Source: Betaproteobacteria bacterium (lineage in GTDB: Bacteria > Pseudomonadota > Gammaproteobacteria > Burkholderiales > Casimicrobiaceae). Taken from it: a DNA stretch of 15,423 nt. Every line of letters begins with the position of its first letter. Position 1 is the stretch's first letter. This document shows, one piece after another, positions 1 to 8,239 of the stretch. Location of the stretch: the NCBI GenBank assembly GCA_005883655.1, contig VBDA01000109.1, positions 1 through 15,423 of the forward strand. The letters run 5' to 3'. A program made the position numbers and the translations under genes. The notes beneath the pieces were generated by a model, which searched no databases, was not told the origin of the DNA, and saw only the letters and a list, made by a program, of their open reading frames with translations.

Positions 1-9
1 AATATCGTC

Positions 10-29
10 ATTCCCACGAAAGCGGGAAT
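10..29. repeat. dRS3-like inverted repeat (ATTCCC-N8-GGGAAT)
   Basis: The sequence ATTCCC, eight bases, then GGGAAT forms a 20-base inverted repeat, within a longer unit of the form CGTCATTCCC...GGGAATCCAG (about 7-32). This matches the pattern of the Neisseria dRS3 element and of similar small intergenic repeats in other betaproteobacteria. It lies about 50 bases past the gltX stop. In the gltX direction the hairpin is not followed by a T-tract, so it is not a standard intrinsic terminator, although it could protect the 3' end of the mRNA. Only one copy is seen in this window. Confidence 0.6.
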
Positions 30-79
30 CCAGTGTCTTTGCACGAACATGTACGATCCGTCACCCAAATCGGTAATTT

Positions 80-1504
80 TCAGGAAAGCGCGAGGCCGGA
101 CTTGATGCGCGCGCGCACAGTCTCGCGACCAAGTAGCGCCAGTACCGCGTCGATTGGCGGGCTCTGCGGAACACCCGTGACGAGCGGACGCACAGCCATC
201 ATGATTTGGGGCGGCTTGAGGCCCTTCCTTGCCGCGACCGATTTGATTGCGGCGCCAATGGCCTCGCGGGTCCAGTCAATACGCTCGAATTCCTCGAGTA
301 AGTCCGGAAGCGCGGCTCGCACTCCATCGGTCATCACCTTGGCAAACTTTTCCGGAATCTGTGACGCATTCTGTGGCGGCTCGTAGAAGTAATGCACTTC
401 ATCGCGCATCTCGGCGAGCGTCGCGACCCGATCGCGGACCAGCGCTGCGACGCTCGCGAGCGGGGGACCGCGCGAGATTTCGAGCCCCGCTCGCTCCAGG
501 AACGGGCGCAACCGCTCTGCGAGCGCCTCGTCGGTAAGCCGCTTGATATGCTCATGATTGACCCATAGCAGCTTGTCGGCGTCGAACCGCGCCGGCGCCG
601 GATTCACGTGCGCGATGTCGAACCAGCTTACCAGTTGCTCGCGCGTGAAGATTTCGTCGTCGCCGTGCGCCCAGCCGAGGCGAGCGAGGAAATTGACCAT
701 CGCTTCGGGCAAAAACCCCTCGTCCGCGTAATGCATGACGCTGACGGCGCCATGGCGCTTGGAAAGTTTGGTTCCATCAGAACCCAATACCGTCGGCAGG
801 TGGCCATAGACGGGAGGTTCGGCGCCGAGCGCGCGAATCATGTTGATCTGTCGTGGCGTATTGTTGACGTGGTCATCGCCGCGAATCACGTGCGTGATCT
901 TCATGTCCAGATCGTCGACGACGACGCAAAAGTTATACGTCGGCGTTTCGTCGCTGCGGGCGATGATCAGGTCATCGAGCTCGGCATTGGCGATCTCGAT
1001 CCGGCCCTTCACCTGATCGTCCCAAGCGACGCTGCCTGAAAGCGGATTCTTGAATCTGATGACCGGTGCGATACCCGGTGGCGGACGTTGTCCCTGCTTC
1101 AGATTTTCCGGCCGCCAACGGCCGTCGTAGCGCGGCTTTTCGCCATCCGCGACCTGCTCGGCACGCAGCGCGTCGAGCTCCTGGACAGACATGTAGCAGT
1201 GATACGCATGTCCCTGCGCCAGCATTTGCGCCAGGACCTCGCGATAACGATCCATCCGCTGCATCTGGTGGTAGGGACCTTCGTCGTAATCCAGCTCCAG
1301 CCAGGCCATGCCGTCGAGGATGGCCTGGATCGCCTCGGGCGTCGAACGTTCGACGTCGGTATCTTCGATACGAAGGATGAATTGGCCCTCGTGCCGCCGG
1401 GCGAACGCCCAGGCGAACAATGCGGTTCGTGCGCCGCCAAGGTGCAGGAATCCGGTGGGACTCGGCGCGAATCGGGTGCGAACGGGAAGAGAAGCGCTGG
1501 ACAT
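80..1504 (-). CDS. gltX: Glutamyl-tRNA synthetase (GltX)
   Basis: This enzyme charges tRNA-Glu with glutamate at the cost of ATP in the cytoplasm. The 474-residue product has the usual family length. The class I signature HLGG (a HIGH variant) is at residues 21-24 after the conserved APSPTG. The second signature KLSKR is at 246-250, and the conserved LRIEDTD is at 44-50. The C-terminal third is the helical anticodon-binding domain. The ATG at 1504 places APSPTG at the usual distance from the N-terminus, although no clear Shine-Dalgarno sequence precedes it. It begins only 38 bases after the stop of the transglutaminase-DUF2126 gene, on the same strand and with no terminator between, so it may be partly read from the upstream cluster. 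The spacer leaves little room for its own promoter, but one inside the end of the upstream gene cannot be excluded. Confidence 0.96.
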   Translation of the reverse strand: MSSASLPVRTRFAPSPTGFLHLGGARTALFAWAFARRHEGQFILRIEDTDVERSTPEAIQAILDGMAWLELDYDEGPYHQMQRMDRYREVLAQMLAQGHAYHCYMSVQELDALRAEQVADGEKPRYDGRWRPENLKQGQRPPPGIAPVIRFKNPLSGSVAWDDQVKGRIEIANAELDDLIIARSDETPTYNFCVVVDDLDMKITHVIRGDDHVNNTPRQINMIRALGAEPPVYGHLPTVLGSDGTKLSKRHGAVSVMHYADEGFLPEAMVNFLARLGWAHGDDEIFTREQLVSWFDIAHVNPAPARFDADKLLWVNHEHIKRLTDEALAERLRPFLERAGLEISRGPPLASVAALVRDRVATLAEMRDEVHYFYEPPQNASQIPEKFAKVMTDGVRAALPDLLEEFERIDWTREAIGAAIKSVAARKGLKPPQIMMAVRPLVTGVPQSPPIDAVLALLGRETVRARIKSGLALS

Positions 1505-1542
1505 GGTTTACAGATTCGCTAGCGCCCAGGCACAACTTGAAG

Positions 1543-4500
1543 TTAATCCGGTTGCCAGCGAAGATCGAGCGTTGTCGGCGTCGCCGGATTGGTGGGTTCG
1601 GCCTTCAACGACAGCGGCCCAGCGGTGTGCCCGTGCGGCCAGAAGCGCGCGACGCGCCTCGCTTCCGCCTCATTGGCGTTGACCGGAAAAGTGTCGTAGT
1701 TGCGCCCGCCCGGATGCACGACGTGATACGTGCAGCCGCCGATCGCGTGCGCCGCCCAAAGGTCGACCAGATCGAAAGTCAGCGGCGCCTGCACGCCGAT
1801 GGTCGGGTGCAGCGCCGACGACGGGGCCCAGGCGCGGAAACGAACCCCGGCGACGAACTCCCGCGCGACACCGGTCGCAGTCAGCGGCAGCGTTCGCCCG
1901 TTGCAGGTTACGGCATGCCTGCCGGCGATCATGCCGCACACCTTGACCTGCAATCGCTCGACCGAGGAGTCGACATAGCGTGCGGTGCCGGTTCCGGCAA
2001 CCTCCTCGCCCAGCACATGCCAGGGCTCGATCGCCTGGCGAAGCTCCAGCGTGACGCCGTCGTAGGCGACTGAACCGAAACGCGGGAAGCGGAACTCGAC
2101 GAAGGGGTCGAACCATTCACTCGCGAATGGATAACCGAACGCCTTCAGCTCATCGACCACGTCGCGCATGTCCGCCACGACGAAATGCGGCAGCAGCCAA
2201 CGATCATGCAGGGCTGTTCCCCAATGGACCAGCTTGCCGCGGTAAGGCTCGCGCCAGAACCGCGCCACGAGGGAGCGCAGCAGCAGCATCTGCACCGCGC
2301 TCATCTGCGCATGCGGAGGCATTTCGAAGCCGCGGAATTCGAGCAACCCCAGGCGCCCGGTTGGAGTGTCGGGCGAATAGAGCTTGTCGACCGAAAACTC
2401 CGCGCGGTGAGTGTTCCCGGTAAGGTCGGTCAACAAATGGCGCAGCGTTCTATCGACCAACCATGGTAGCGACTCGTCCTTCTTGAACTTGTGCTTGCGC
2501 GACAACTGCTGAAAGGCGATCTCCAACTCATAAAGACGATCGTCTCGTGCCTCGTCGACGCGAGGCGCTTGGCTGGTCGGGCCGATGAACATGCCCGAAA
2601 ACAAATACGACAGCGCCGGATGGTTCTGCCAGTAGGTGACGAGGCTCTGCAGCAGATCGGGGCGTCGCAGCAGCGGGCTGTCCGCGGGAGTGGCGCCTCC
2701 GAGGGTGACGTGGTTGCCGCCGCCGGTGCCGGTGTGGCGGCCGTCCAGCATGAATTTTTCGGTTCCCAGGCGAGCCTGGCGCGCTTCCTCGTAGAGCGCG
2801 CTGGCGGTCGCCATAAGTTCGCGCCAGGATGCGGCGGGATGAACGTTGACTTCGATCACGCCCGGATCCGGCGTGACGCCGAGCAAGCGCAAATGTGGAT
2901 CGCGTGGCGGTGGATAGCCCTCGATCGCTACCGGAATATGCATTGCGCTCGCGACGAGCTCAATTGTGCCCAGCAAGGCGATGTATTCGCTGGCGTGCTT
3001 GAGCGGAGGCATGAAGATGTAGAGGTTGCCTTCGCGCACCTGAACGGTGAGCGCGGTCTTGATCACTTCCCTCGGTTTGGCGCCGCGCGTGCGTCCGGGC
3101 GATGACTTCAGCGACGCACGAGGCGCGAGCGGAGTCCTGGGTGCGAACGGATCGAGCAGCGGCTCGATCTCGGTCTCTTCCGGCAGCACCTTAGGCAACG
3201 ATTCAAGAGGCAAACGCAGACCGAGCGGCGAATCTCCCGCGACTGCGTAGAGTCGCTCGCGGCGAAGCGGCCAGGGACTCGTTTCCCAAACGACATCCTC
3301 ACCGCGTTGCCGCGTATCGGCATCGGCTGCTGCCTTCAGCGGCAACACGAACCCCGCCGGGCGGTCCAGTCCGATCAACAACAGACGGGCGAGCCGCGAG
3401 CGCTCTTCGGGATCGGACAGATCGGCCTGCAGCGGATCGGCGTTCATCGGCAGCGCGACCTCATCCTTGATGAGCCTCGGTACATCCTCGTACGCGGTGA
3501 GCACGAACTCCGACGGCAGTCTCAGCGCGACCGCCAGCGCATTGCTGAAGTCTCGCGCCGCCGCCAGACCGGACTTGCCCGCGCGCCGGGTGTCGGCGAT
3601 GAGCGCGTCGTCGGTCCATAAGGGTGCGCCGTCGGCGCGCCAGTACACCCCCAGCGCCCAGCGCGGCAGCGGCTCGCCGGGATACCACTTTCCCTGGCCG
3701 ATGTGGACAAGGCCGCCGGGGGCGAACCGCGCTCTCAGCCGATAGAGCAGCGCTTCGGCGAGCTCACGCTTTTTCTTGCCGAACGCGGCGGTATTCCATT
3801 CCGCACCTTCCATGTCGTCGATCGACACGAACGTCGGCTCGCCGCCCTGGGTGAGCCGCACATCCTGCGTCGCCAGGTCAGCGTCGACTTGTTCACCCAG
3901 GGCGTCGATAGCCGACCATTGCGCGCCTGCATAGGGCTTGGTGACCCGCGGATCCTCGTGCATGCGGGTCACGCTCATTGCGACGTCGAACTGCGTGTTG
4001 CAGACATCGGTGGCGCCGATGACAGGCGCCGCATTACCCGGGTCGGCGGTGCACGCCAGAGGGATATGACCCTCGCCGGCGAGGAGTCCCGAGGTTGGAT
4101 CGAACCCGACCCAGCCCGCGCCGGGTAAATACACTTCGCCCCACGCATGGAGGTCGGTGAAGTCGCGGTCGGGTCCGGCGGGCCCGTCGAGCGACTTCAT
4201 ATCCGCAACCAGCTGAATCAAATAACCCGATGCGAAACGCGCGGCGAGACCCAGGTGCCGCAATATCTGCACCAGCAGCCAGCCGGTGTCGCGGCACGAC
4301 CCGCACGCCTGTTCGAGCGTGTCGTCAGGGGTCTGTATCCCCGGCTCCATCCGGACCAGATAACGAATCTCGCGCTGGAGCCGCTGGTTCAGACGCACCA
4401 GCATGGGCACCGTACTCTCGGTCGGGCTGATCGAGGCGCGAAAGTTCTTGAGCCATTCCCCAAGCCGGGGCCCGAGCGGCGCGGTTTCCAGGAACGGAAT

Positions 4501-4842
4501 CAATTCCTTCGCCAGCGCCGGCGCGTAAGTGAATGGGAAGTTTTCGGCGTAGGGCTCGACGAAAAAGTCGAATGGGTTGATGACCGTCATGTCGGCGATC
4601 AGCTCGACCAGGATCTCGAGCTTGCTGGCCCGCTCCGGGAAGACGAGACGCGCCACCCAGTTGCCGTAGGGGTCCTGCTGCCAGTTCAGGAAATGCTGCG
4701 CTGGCTCGACCTGCAGCGAATAGCCGACGATCGGCGTCCGGCAATGCGGCGCGGGTCGCAAGCGAATCTCGTGCGGCGACACGTTGACCGGCCGATCGAA
4801 AGCGTAGGTCGTGCGATGCCGGAGCGCTACGCGGATGGCCAT
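1543..4842 (-). CDS. Transglutaminase-like / DUF2126 fusion protein of the Anbu cluster
   Basis: This 1099-residue cytoplasmic protein shows no signal peptide. Residues 1-260 form a bacterial transglutaminase-like region: an N-terminal beta domain (LRHRTTYAFDRPV), then a cysteine-peptidase-type core with Cys183 (GSCRD), His232 (DLHAWGEVYLP) and Asp248 (GFDPTSG), the complete catalytic triad. The rest, from about 325 (LTQGGEPTFVS), is DUF2126. A Pro/Arg/Lys-rich linker at about 566-592 divides it. After the linker come IEVNVHP (663-669), GTGGGNH (705-711) and LEFRGFEMPP (834-843). These resemble the metal- and ATP-binding strands of the glutamine synthetase/GCS2 amidoligase superfamily, to which this domain has been related. 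A GGGGA Shine-Dalgarno-like stretch lies about 8 bases before the ATG. The gene starts 91 bases after Anbu. The substrate is unknown; proteolysis, transamidation and amide ligation are all possible. Confidence 0.9.
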   Translation of the reverse strand: MAIRVALRHRTTYAFDRPVNVSPHEIRLRPAPHCRTPIVGYSLQVEPAQHFLNWQQDPYGNWVARLVFPERASKLEILVELIADMTVINPFDFFVEPYAENFPFTYAPALAKELIPFLETAPLGPRLGEWLKNFRASISPTESTVPMLVRLNQRLQREIRYLVRMEPGIQTPDDTLEQACGSCRDTGWLLVQILRHLGLAARFASGYLIQLVADMKSLDGPAGPDRDFTDLHAWGEVYLPGAGWVGFDPTSGLLAGEGHIPLACTADPGNAAPVIGATDVCNTQFDVAMSVTRMHEDPRVTKPYAGAQWSAIDALGEQVDADLATQDVRLTQGGEPTFVSIDDMEGAEWNTAAFGKKKRELAEALLYRLRARFAPGGLVHIGQGKWYPGEPLPRWALGVYWRADGAPLWTDDALIADTRRAGKSGLAAARDFSNALAVALRLPSEFVLTAYEDVPRLIKDEVALPMNADPLQADLSDPEERSRLARLLLIGLDRPAGFVLPLKAAADADTRQRGEDVVWETSPWPLRRERLYAVAGDSPLGLRLPLESLPKVLPEETEIEPLLDPFAPRTPLAPRASLKSSPGRTRGAKPREVIKTALTVQVREGNLYIFMPPLKHASEYIALLGTIELVASAMHIPVAIEGYPPPRDPHLRLLGVTPDPGVIEVNVHPAASWRELMATASALYEEARQARLGTEKFMLDGRHTGTGGGNHVTLGGATPADSPLLRRPDLLQSLVTYWQNHPALSYLFSGMFIGPTSQAPRVDEARDDRLYELEIAFQQLSRKHKFKKDESLPWLVDRTLRHLLTDLTGNTHRAEFSVDKLYSPDTPTGRLGLLEFRGFEMPPHAQMSAVQMLLLRSLVARFWREPYRGKLVHWGTALHDRWLLPHFVVADMRDVVDELKAFGYPFASEWFDPFVEFRFPRFGSVAYDGVTLELRQAIEPWHVLGEEVAGTGTARYVDSSVERLQVKVCGMIAGRHAVTCNGRTLPLTATGVAREFVAGVRFRAWAPSSALHPTIGVQAPLTFDLVDLWAAHAIGGCTYHVVHPGGRNYDTFPVNANEAEARRVARFWPHGHTAGPLSLKAEPTNPATPTTLDLRWQPD

Positions 4843-4933
4843 GCGGTGTTTCCCCGGTTCATATCAGAAGTGGCAGGCGCCGGTTGCCCGAAGGTTGAAC
4901 GTGGGGCCGCGATGGCAGAAGTAAGCCGGATAG

Positions 4934-5650
4934 TCAGGTCCAGTCGGGATTGGGCAGCTCGGCGAACACCCGCCGCAGGCCTTCACCCCATTGAGTGTGC
5001 ACCATCCGAAAGTAGGGATCGGACTCCTCGATGCGCTTCCGCAGCTTTATCTTCAGCGAGTCCGTCTCGTAGACCGCAAGGTCGATCGGCAACCCCACCG
5101 ATATGTTCGAGCGCATGGTGGAATCGAAGGACACGATGGTGCACTTGGTTGCCTCCTGAAGGCCGGTCGCGCGGGTAACGACCCGATCGATCACCGGCTT
5201 TCCATACTTGCTCTCGCCGATCTGGAAGTAGCAGGTGTCCGGGGTCGCCTCGATAAAGTTACCTTCGCTGTAGACCTCGAACAGGCGCGGCGGCTCCCCG
5301 GGCAACTGGCCGCCGACGATGAAGTTGGCGTGAGAATCGATATTGTTCTGTAACCGGGTTTTGACCTCGCGCAGCGCGTCGCCGACCAGGCGCGCGACGT
5401 CGAACATGGAGGCCGCATTCCACAATTGCTGTTGATTGTCGCCGGAGCGCGCTCGCTGCTCCAGGATGTTGAGCGCGCTCTGGCTCATGGACAAGTTGCC
5501 GGACGAAAGCGTGACGATGATCCTGTCGCCCTCGCGGGCAAAGACACGCATCTTGGAAAATTTGCCAACCTGGTCGACGCCGGCATTGGTGCGCGAGTCG
5601 GAGGCAAAAATCATTCCGGCATCGAGCGACATGGCAACGCAGTAGGTCAT
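4934..5650 (-). CDS. Anbu: proteasome-related N-terminal-threonine peptidase (HslV ancestor type)
   Basis: This 238-residue protein belongs to the predicted proteasome-type protease family (COG3484, Anbu). After removal of Met1 the N-terminal residue is Thr, the expected nucleophile. Counting from that Thr, Asp17 (SDSRTNAG) and Lys32 (GKFSKM) match the conserved catalytic residues of the proteasome fold, and SSGNL follows as in family members. Structures of relatives from other bacteria show open helical, lock-washer-like assemblies instead of closed rings. There is no partner ATPase such as HslU or ClpX in the window. Instead the gene lies within the conserved ATP-grasp, alpha-E and transglutaminase cluster, which suggests it acts on a product or tag made by those enzymes. 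A 155-base spacer separates it from the alpha-E gene and carries a possible promoter. The ATG at 5650 is fixed by the need for Thr at position 2. Confidence 0.93.
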   Translation of the reverse strand: MTYCVAMSLDAGMIFASDSRTNAGVDQVGKFSKMRVFAREGDRIIVTLSSGNLSMSQSALNILEQRARSGDNQQQLWNAASMFDVARLVGDALREVKTRLQNNIDSHANFIVGGQLPGEPPRLFEVYSEGNFIEATPDTCYFQIGESKYGKPVIDRVVTRATGLQEATKCTIVSFDSTMRSNISVGLPIDLAVYETDSLKIKLRKRIEESDPYFRMVHTQWGEGLRRVFAELPNPDWT

Positions 5651-5680
5651 GAGCGGTGGGCGGCGTGCAAGTGAGGCGCG

Positions 5681-5709
5681 ATTCTACCGGATCGGAGGGT
5701 ACGCGTGAA
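5681..5709 (-). promoter_or_regulatory. Possible internal sigma-70 promoter before the Anbu gene
   Basis: Read on the minus strand, TTCACG (5709-5704) and TAGAAT (5686-5681) are separated by 17 bases. These are 4/6 and 5/6 matches to the -35 and -10 consensus. A start near 5674 would leave a leader of about 24 bases before the Anbu ATG. The spacer is otherwise unusually long for this cluster (155 bases, compared with 17 between the first two genes), which fits a second entry point for RNA polymerase. The -35 match is weak. Confidence 0.4.
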
Positions 5710-5805
5710 TTCCCGCGCGTAGCTGCAACTATGCACCGGAGCCTGCCGCGTTGCATGAACGCGAGCTCGCACTGCCGGAATGGGTTGTTCCTGTCGAAAC
5801 ACGGG

Positions 5806-6759
5806 CTAGCCAGGCACCAGGAAACGGGTATTGATCTCGGCTCCCAGCGCCGAGATGCTGTCCAGAAATTCCAGGAGGTACTCGTGGAGGCCCAGCTTGA
5901 TGATTTCGTCGGTCCGGCCGTAGCGCAGCTTGGCGTGCAACTCGCCGGCGACGCGTTCGATCTCCCGCGAGCTGTCGTCGCACAGCACCCGCAGCGTTTC
6001 GTGAATGAAGTTCATGCACGAATGCAATGATCGCGGCATGTCCGCGCGCAGGATCAGCAGCTCGGCTACCCGCCGCGGCGTGATCACGTCGCTGTAGATC
6101 TTGCGATACGACTCGAAGCCCGACACCGACCGCAGCAGCGCGCTCCACTGATAATAGTCGACCGCCCCGCCGACGTCGGCGGCAGAAGGCAGCAAGGTGT
6201 GGTACTTGACGTCGAGAATGCGCGCGGTGTTGTCGGCGCGCTCGATATGCGTGCCAAGGCGGATGAAATGGTACGCCTCGTCGCGAAGCATGGTTCCGAA
6301 GGTCACGCCGCGAAAGAGGTGCGAGCGCATCTTGACCCAGTCGAGAAACTCCGAGACGCCCGACGACTGGATACGGTTGTAATCGTACACGCGCATTTCC
6401 AGCCACGCGGAATTGAGGTCCTCGTACATCTCCGACGTGATTGCACCGCGCACCGCCCGCGCCGACTCGCGTGCGGCGCGCAGGCAACAGTAGATCGACG
6501 AGGTATTGGCCGAGTCGAGAATCATGAAACGCAGGACGTTTTCGGCCGAGAGCTGCTGATAGCTTTCGTAGAAATCGGTAGCGAGCCCGGAGGTGATCAG
6601 TGGCACCGCCCAGGGTTCGGCCCAGGCGAGGCCGGGCTCGATCGTCTCGTACGGAAGCAACGCCATGCGATAGGTGACATCGAGCAGGCGCGCGGTGTTT
6701 TCGGCCCGTTCGATGTGGCGGGCCATCCAGTACAACTCGTTGGCGGTGCGACAAAGCAT
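5806..6759 (-). CDS. Alpha-E domain protein (DUF403-type, COG2307)
   Basis: This 317-residue, mainly alpha-helical protein opens with MLCRTANELYWMARHIERAENTARLLDV, split here as MLCRTANELYWMARHIERAE followed by NTARLLDV. That is the hallmark of the alpha-E family. A second copy of the pattern appears near residues 165-180 (RLGTHIERADNTARILDV), so the protein looks like an internal duplication. No catalytic motif is recognised; the family is regarded as a partner or scaffold of the circularly permuted ATP-grasp protein encoded just upstream. The ATG lies 17 bases after the ATP-grasp stop, an operon-like spacing, with a short GCGGA purine stretch before it. The cellular role is unknown. Confidence 0.92.
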   Translation of the reverse strand: MLCRTANELYWMARHIERAENTARLLDVTYRMALLPYETIEPGLAWAEPWAVPLITSGLATDFYESYQQLSAENVLRFMILDSANTSSIYCCLRAARESARAVRGAITSEMYEDLNSAWLEMRVYDYNRIQSSGVSEFLDWVKMRSHLFRGVTFGTMLRDEAYHFIRLGTHIERADNTARILDVKYHTLLPSAADVGGAVDYYQWSALLRSVSGFESYRKIYSDVITPRRVAELLILRADMPRSLHSCMNFIHETLRVLCDDSSREIERVAGELHAKLRYGRTDEIIKLGLHEYLLEFLDSISALGAEINTRFLVPG

Positions 6760-6776
6760 CGGATTCCGCGGGAATG

Positions 6777-8192
6777 CTATCCGGCCATCACCCAGGTGTC
6801 CTTGGTGCCGCCGCCCTGCGACGAGTTGACCACCAGCGATCCTTCGCGCAGCGCAACCCGCGTCAGGCCTCCGGGCGCCAGATTGACGGTCTTGCCCGAA
6901 AGGACGTAGGGCCTAAGATCGATATGTCGCGGCGCGAGCCCCAAGGCAGTAAAGGTCGGACAGGTCGAGAGCGCGAGGGTCGGCTGCGCAATATATTTTT
7001 CAGGTTGCGCGAGGATGCGGGCGCGAAACGCGTCGCACTCGGCACTGCTCGCGGCCGGACCGATCAGCATGCCATAGCCGCCGGCACCGTGTACTTCCTT
7101 GACCACCAGTTCCGGCAGATGATCCAGGCAATAGCTCAGGTCGTCCTCCTTGTGCAGCTGGTAGGTCGGTACGTTGTTGAGAATTGGCTCCTCGGTCAGA
7201 TAAAAACGGATCATCTCGGGCACGAAGGGATAGATCGATTTGTCGTCGGCGACCCCGGTGCCGATAGCATTGGCAAGCGTCACCTTGCCCGCCCGGTAGG
7301 CCGCAAACAATCCCGGCACACCTAGCATCGAGTCCGACCTGAACGCGAGCGGATCCAGAAAATCGTCGTCGACCCGGCGATAGACCACGTGCACCCGTTG
7401 CGGACCGCGTGTGGTGCGCATGAAAACCGCGTCGTCCTGCACGAATAGATCCTGTCCCTCGACCAGCTCGACGCCCATCTGCTGGGCGAGAAACGCGTGC
7501 TCGAAATAGGCGGAGTTGTGCGCTCCCGGAGTCAGCAACGCAACCTCAGGCTGGTCCTCCCCCGCGGGCGCGACACCACGCAGATTCTCCAGCAGCATGT
7601 CGGGGTAATGCTCCACCGGCCTGATCGCCTGTCGCGCGAACAACTCGGGGAAAAGCCGCATCATCATCTTGCGGTTTTCGAGCATGTACGAAACCCCCGA
7701 CGGCACCCGGAGATTGTCCTCCAGAACGAAGTACTCGCCTTCCGCTACACGCACGACGTCGACGCCGGCGATATGCGCGTAGATGCCACCGGGCACCTGC
7801 ATGCCCTGCATTTCGGGCCGATACTGCGAGTTGCCGAGCACCCGTTCCGCGGGGATTACACCCGCTTTCAAGATGCTTTGTTGCTGATAGATATCGCTCA
7901 GGAAAAGGTTGAGCGCGTTAACGCGCTGCTTCAGTCCCTGCTCGAGCAGCCGCCATTCCGCCGCGTGAATGATGCGCGGGACGATGTCGAAGGGAATCAA
8001 TCGTTCGGTGCCGGCATCTTCCCCGTAAACAGCGAAGGTGATGCCAACGCGATGGAAGGCGCGCTCGGCTTCCTCGCGTTTCTGGGCGATCTTTTCGGCC
8101 GGCGTCCGGTGCAACCAGTCGGCAAATCCCTGGTAATGGGGGCGAACCGAGCCGTCGCTGGCAAGCATCTCATTGTAATGGAGGCGGGACAC
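6777..8192 (-). CDS. Circularly permuted ATP-grasp protein (DUF404/DUF407, COG2308)
   Basis: This is the first gene of the Anbu cluster and a predicted ATP-dependent carboxylate-amine ligase. Conserved blocks are RVGITFAVYG, QYRPEMQG, YFVLEDNLRVPSGVSYMLEN (acidic residues of the metal/ATP site), VEGQDLFV, GTGVADDKSIYPFVPEM, VVKEVHGAGGYGM (Lys and Gly-rich ATP-binding loop) and the terminal NSSQGGGTKDTW. The same frame stays open to a GTG at 8240 (487 residues). I prefer the GTG at 8192 (471 residues, MSRLHYNEMLASDG). The extra codons are A/T-rich at the third position, unlike the rest of the gene, and they contain the sigma-54 promoter, so they would lie upstream of the transcript start. An ATG at 8168 is a third choice. 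No start has a convincing Shine-Dalgarno sequence. The substrate is unknown. Confidence 0.9.
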   Translation of the reverse strand: MSRLHYNEMLASDGSVRPHYQGFADWLHRTPAEKIAQKREEAERAFHRVGITFAVYGEDAGTERLIPFDIVPRIIHAAEWRLLEQGLKQRVNALNLFLSDIYQQQSILKAGVIPAERVLGNSQYRPEMQGMQVPGGIYAHIAGVDVVRVAEGEYFVLEDNLRVPSGVSYMLENRKMMMRLFPELFARQAIRPVEHYPDMLLENLRGVAPAGEDQPEVALLTPGAHNSAYFEHAFLAQQMGVELVEGQDLFVQDDAVFMRTTRGPQRVHVVYRRVDDDFLDPLAFRSDSMLGVPGLFAAYRAGKVTLANAIGTGVADDKSIYPFVPEMIRFYLTEEPILNNVPTYQLHKEDDLSYCLDHLPELVVKEVHGAGGYGMLIGPAASSAECDAFRARILAQPEKYIAQPTLALSTCPTFTALGLAPRHIDLRPYVLSGKTVNLAPGGLTRVALREGSLVVNSSQGGGTKDTWVMAG

Positions 8193-8223
8193 CGAAGAAA
8201 AATGCTGAGATTGGAGGTCTTTT

Positions 8224-8239
8224 AGCAAGACTTGCGCCA
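8224..8239 (-). promoter_or_regulatory. Sigma-54 (-24/-12) promoter of the Anbu cluster
   Basis: On the minus strand TGGCGCAAGTCTTGCT matches the sigma-54 consensus TGGCAC-N5-TTGCW at 10 of 11 defined positions. GG and GC are exactly 10 bases apart. The predicted transcript starts near 8213, which leaves about 21 bases to the GTG at 8192. Sigma-54 promoters need an upstream activator, and a candidate site lies about 120 bp upstream. The element overlaps the longer ATP-grasp reading frame and so argues against the GTG at 8240 as the start. Confidence 0.65.

Noticed and set aside
4843..4933. A promoter or terminator in the spacer between Anbu and the transglutaminase fusion
   Set aside because: A TATGAA-like -10 is present, but no -35 at proper spacing and no hairpin with a T-run were found.
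4147..5178. A 343-codon plus-strand open frame opposite the transglutaminase fusion and Anbu
   Set aside because: It crosses two conserved genes and their spacer, shows no family motif and is rich in Arg and Gly, as is typical of shadow frames.
5729..6754. A 341-codon minus-strand open frame overlapping the alpha-E gene
   Set aside because: The alpha-E frame carries the conserved family sequence; the other frame is Arg/His-rich with no motif.
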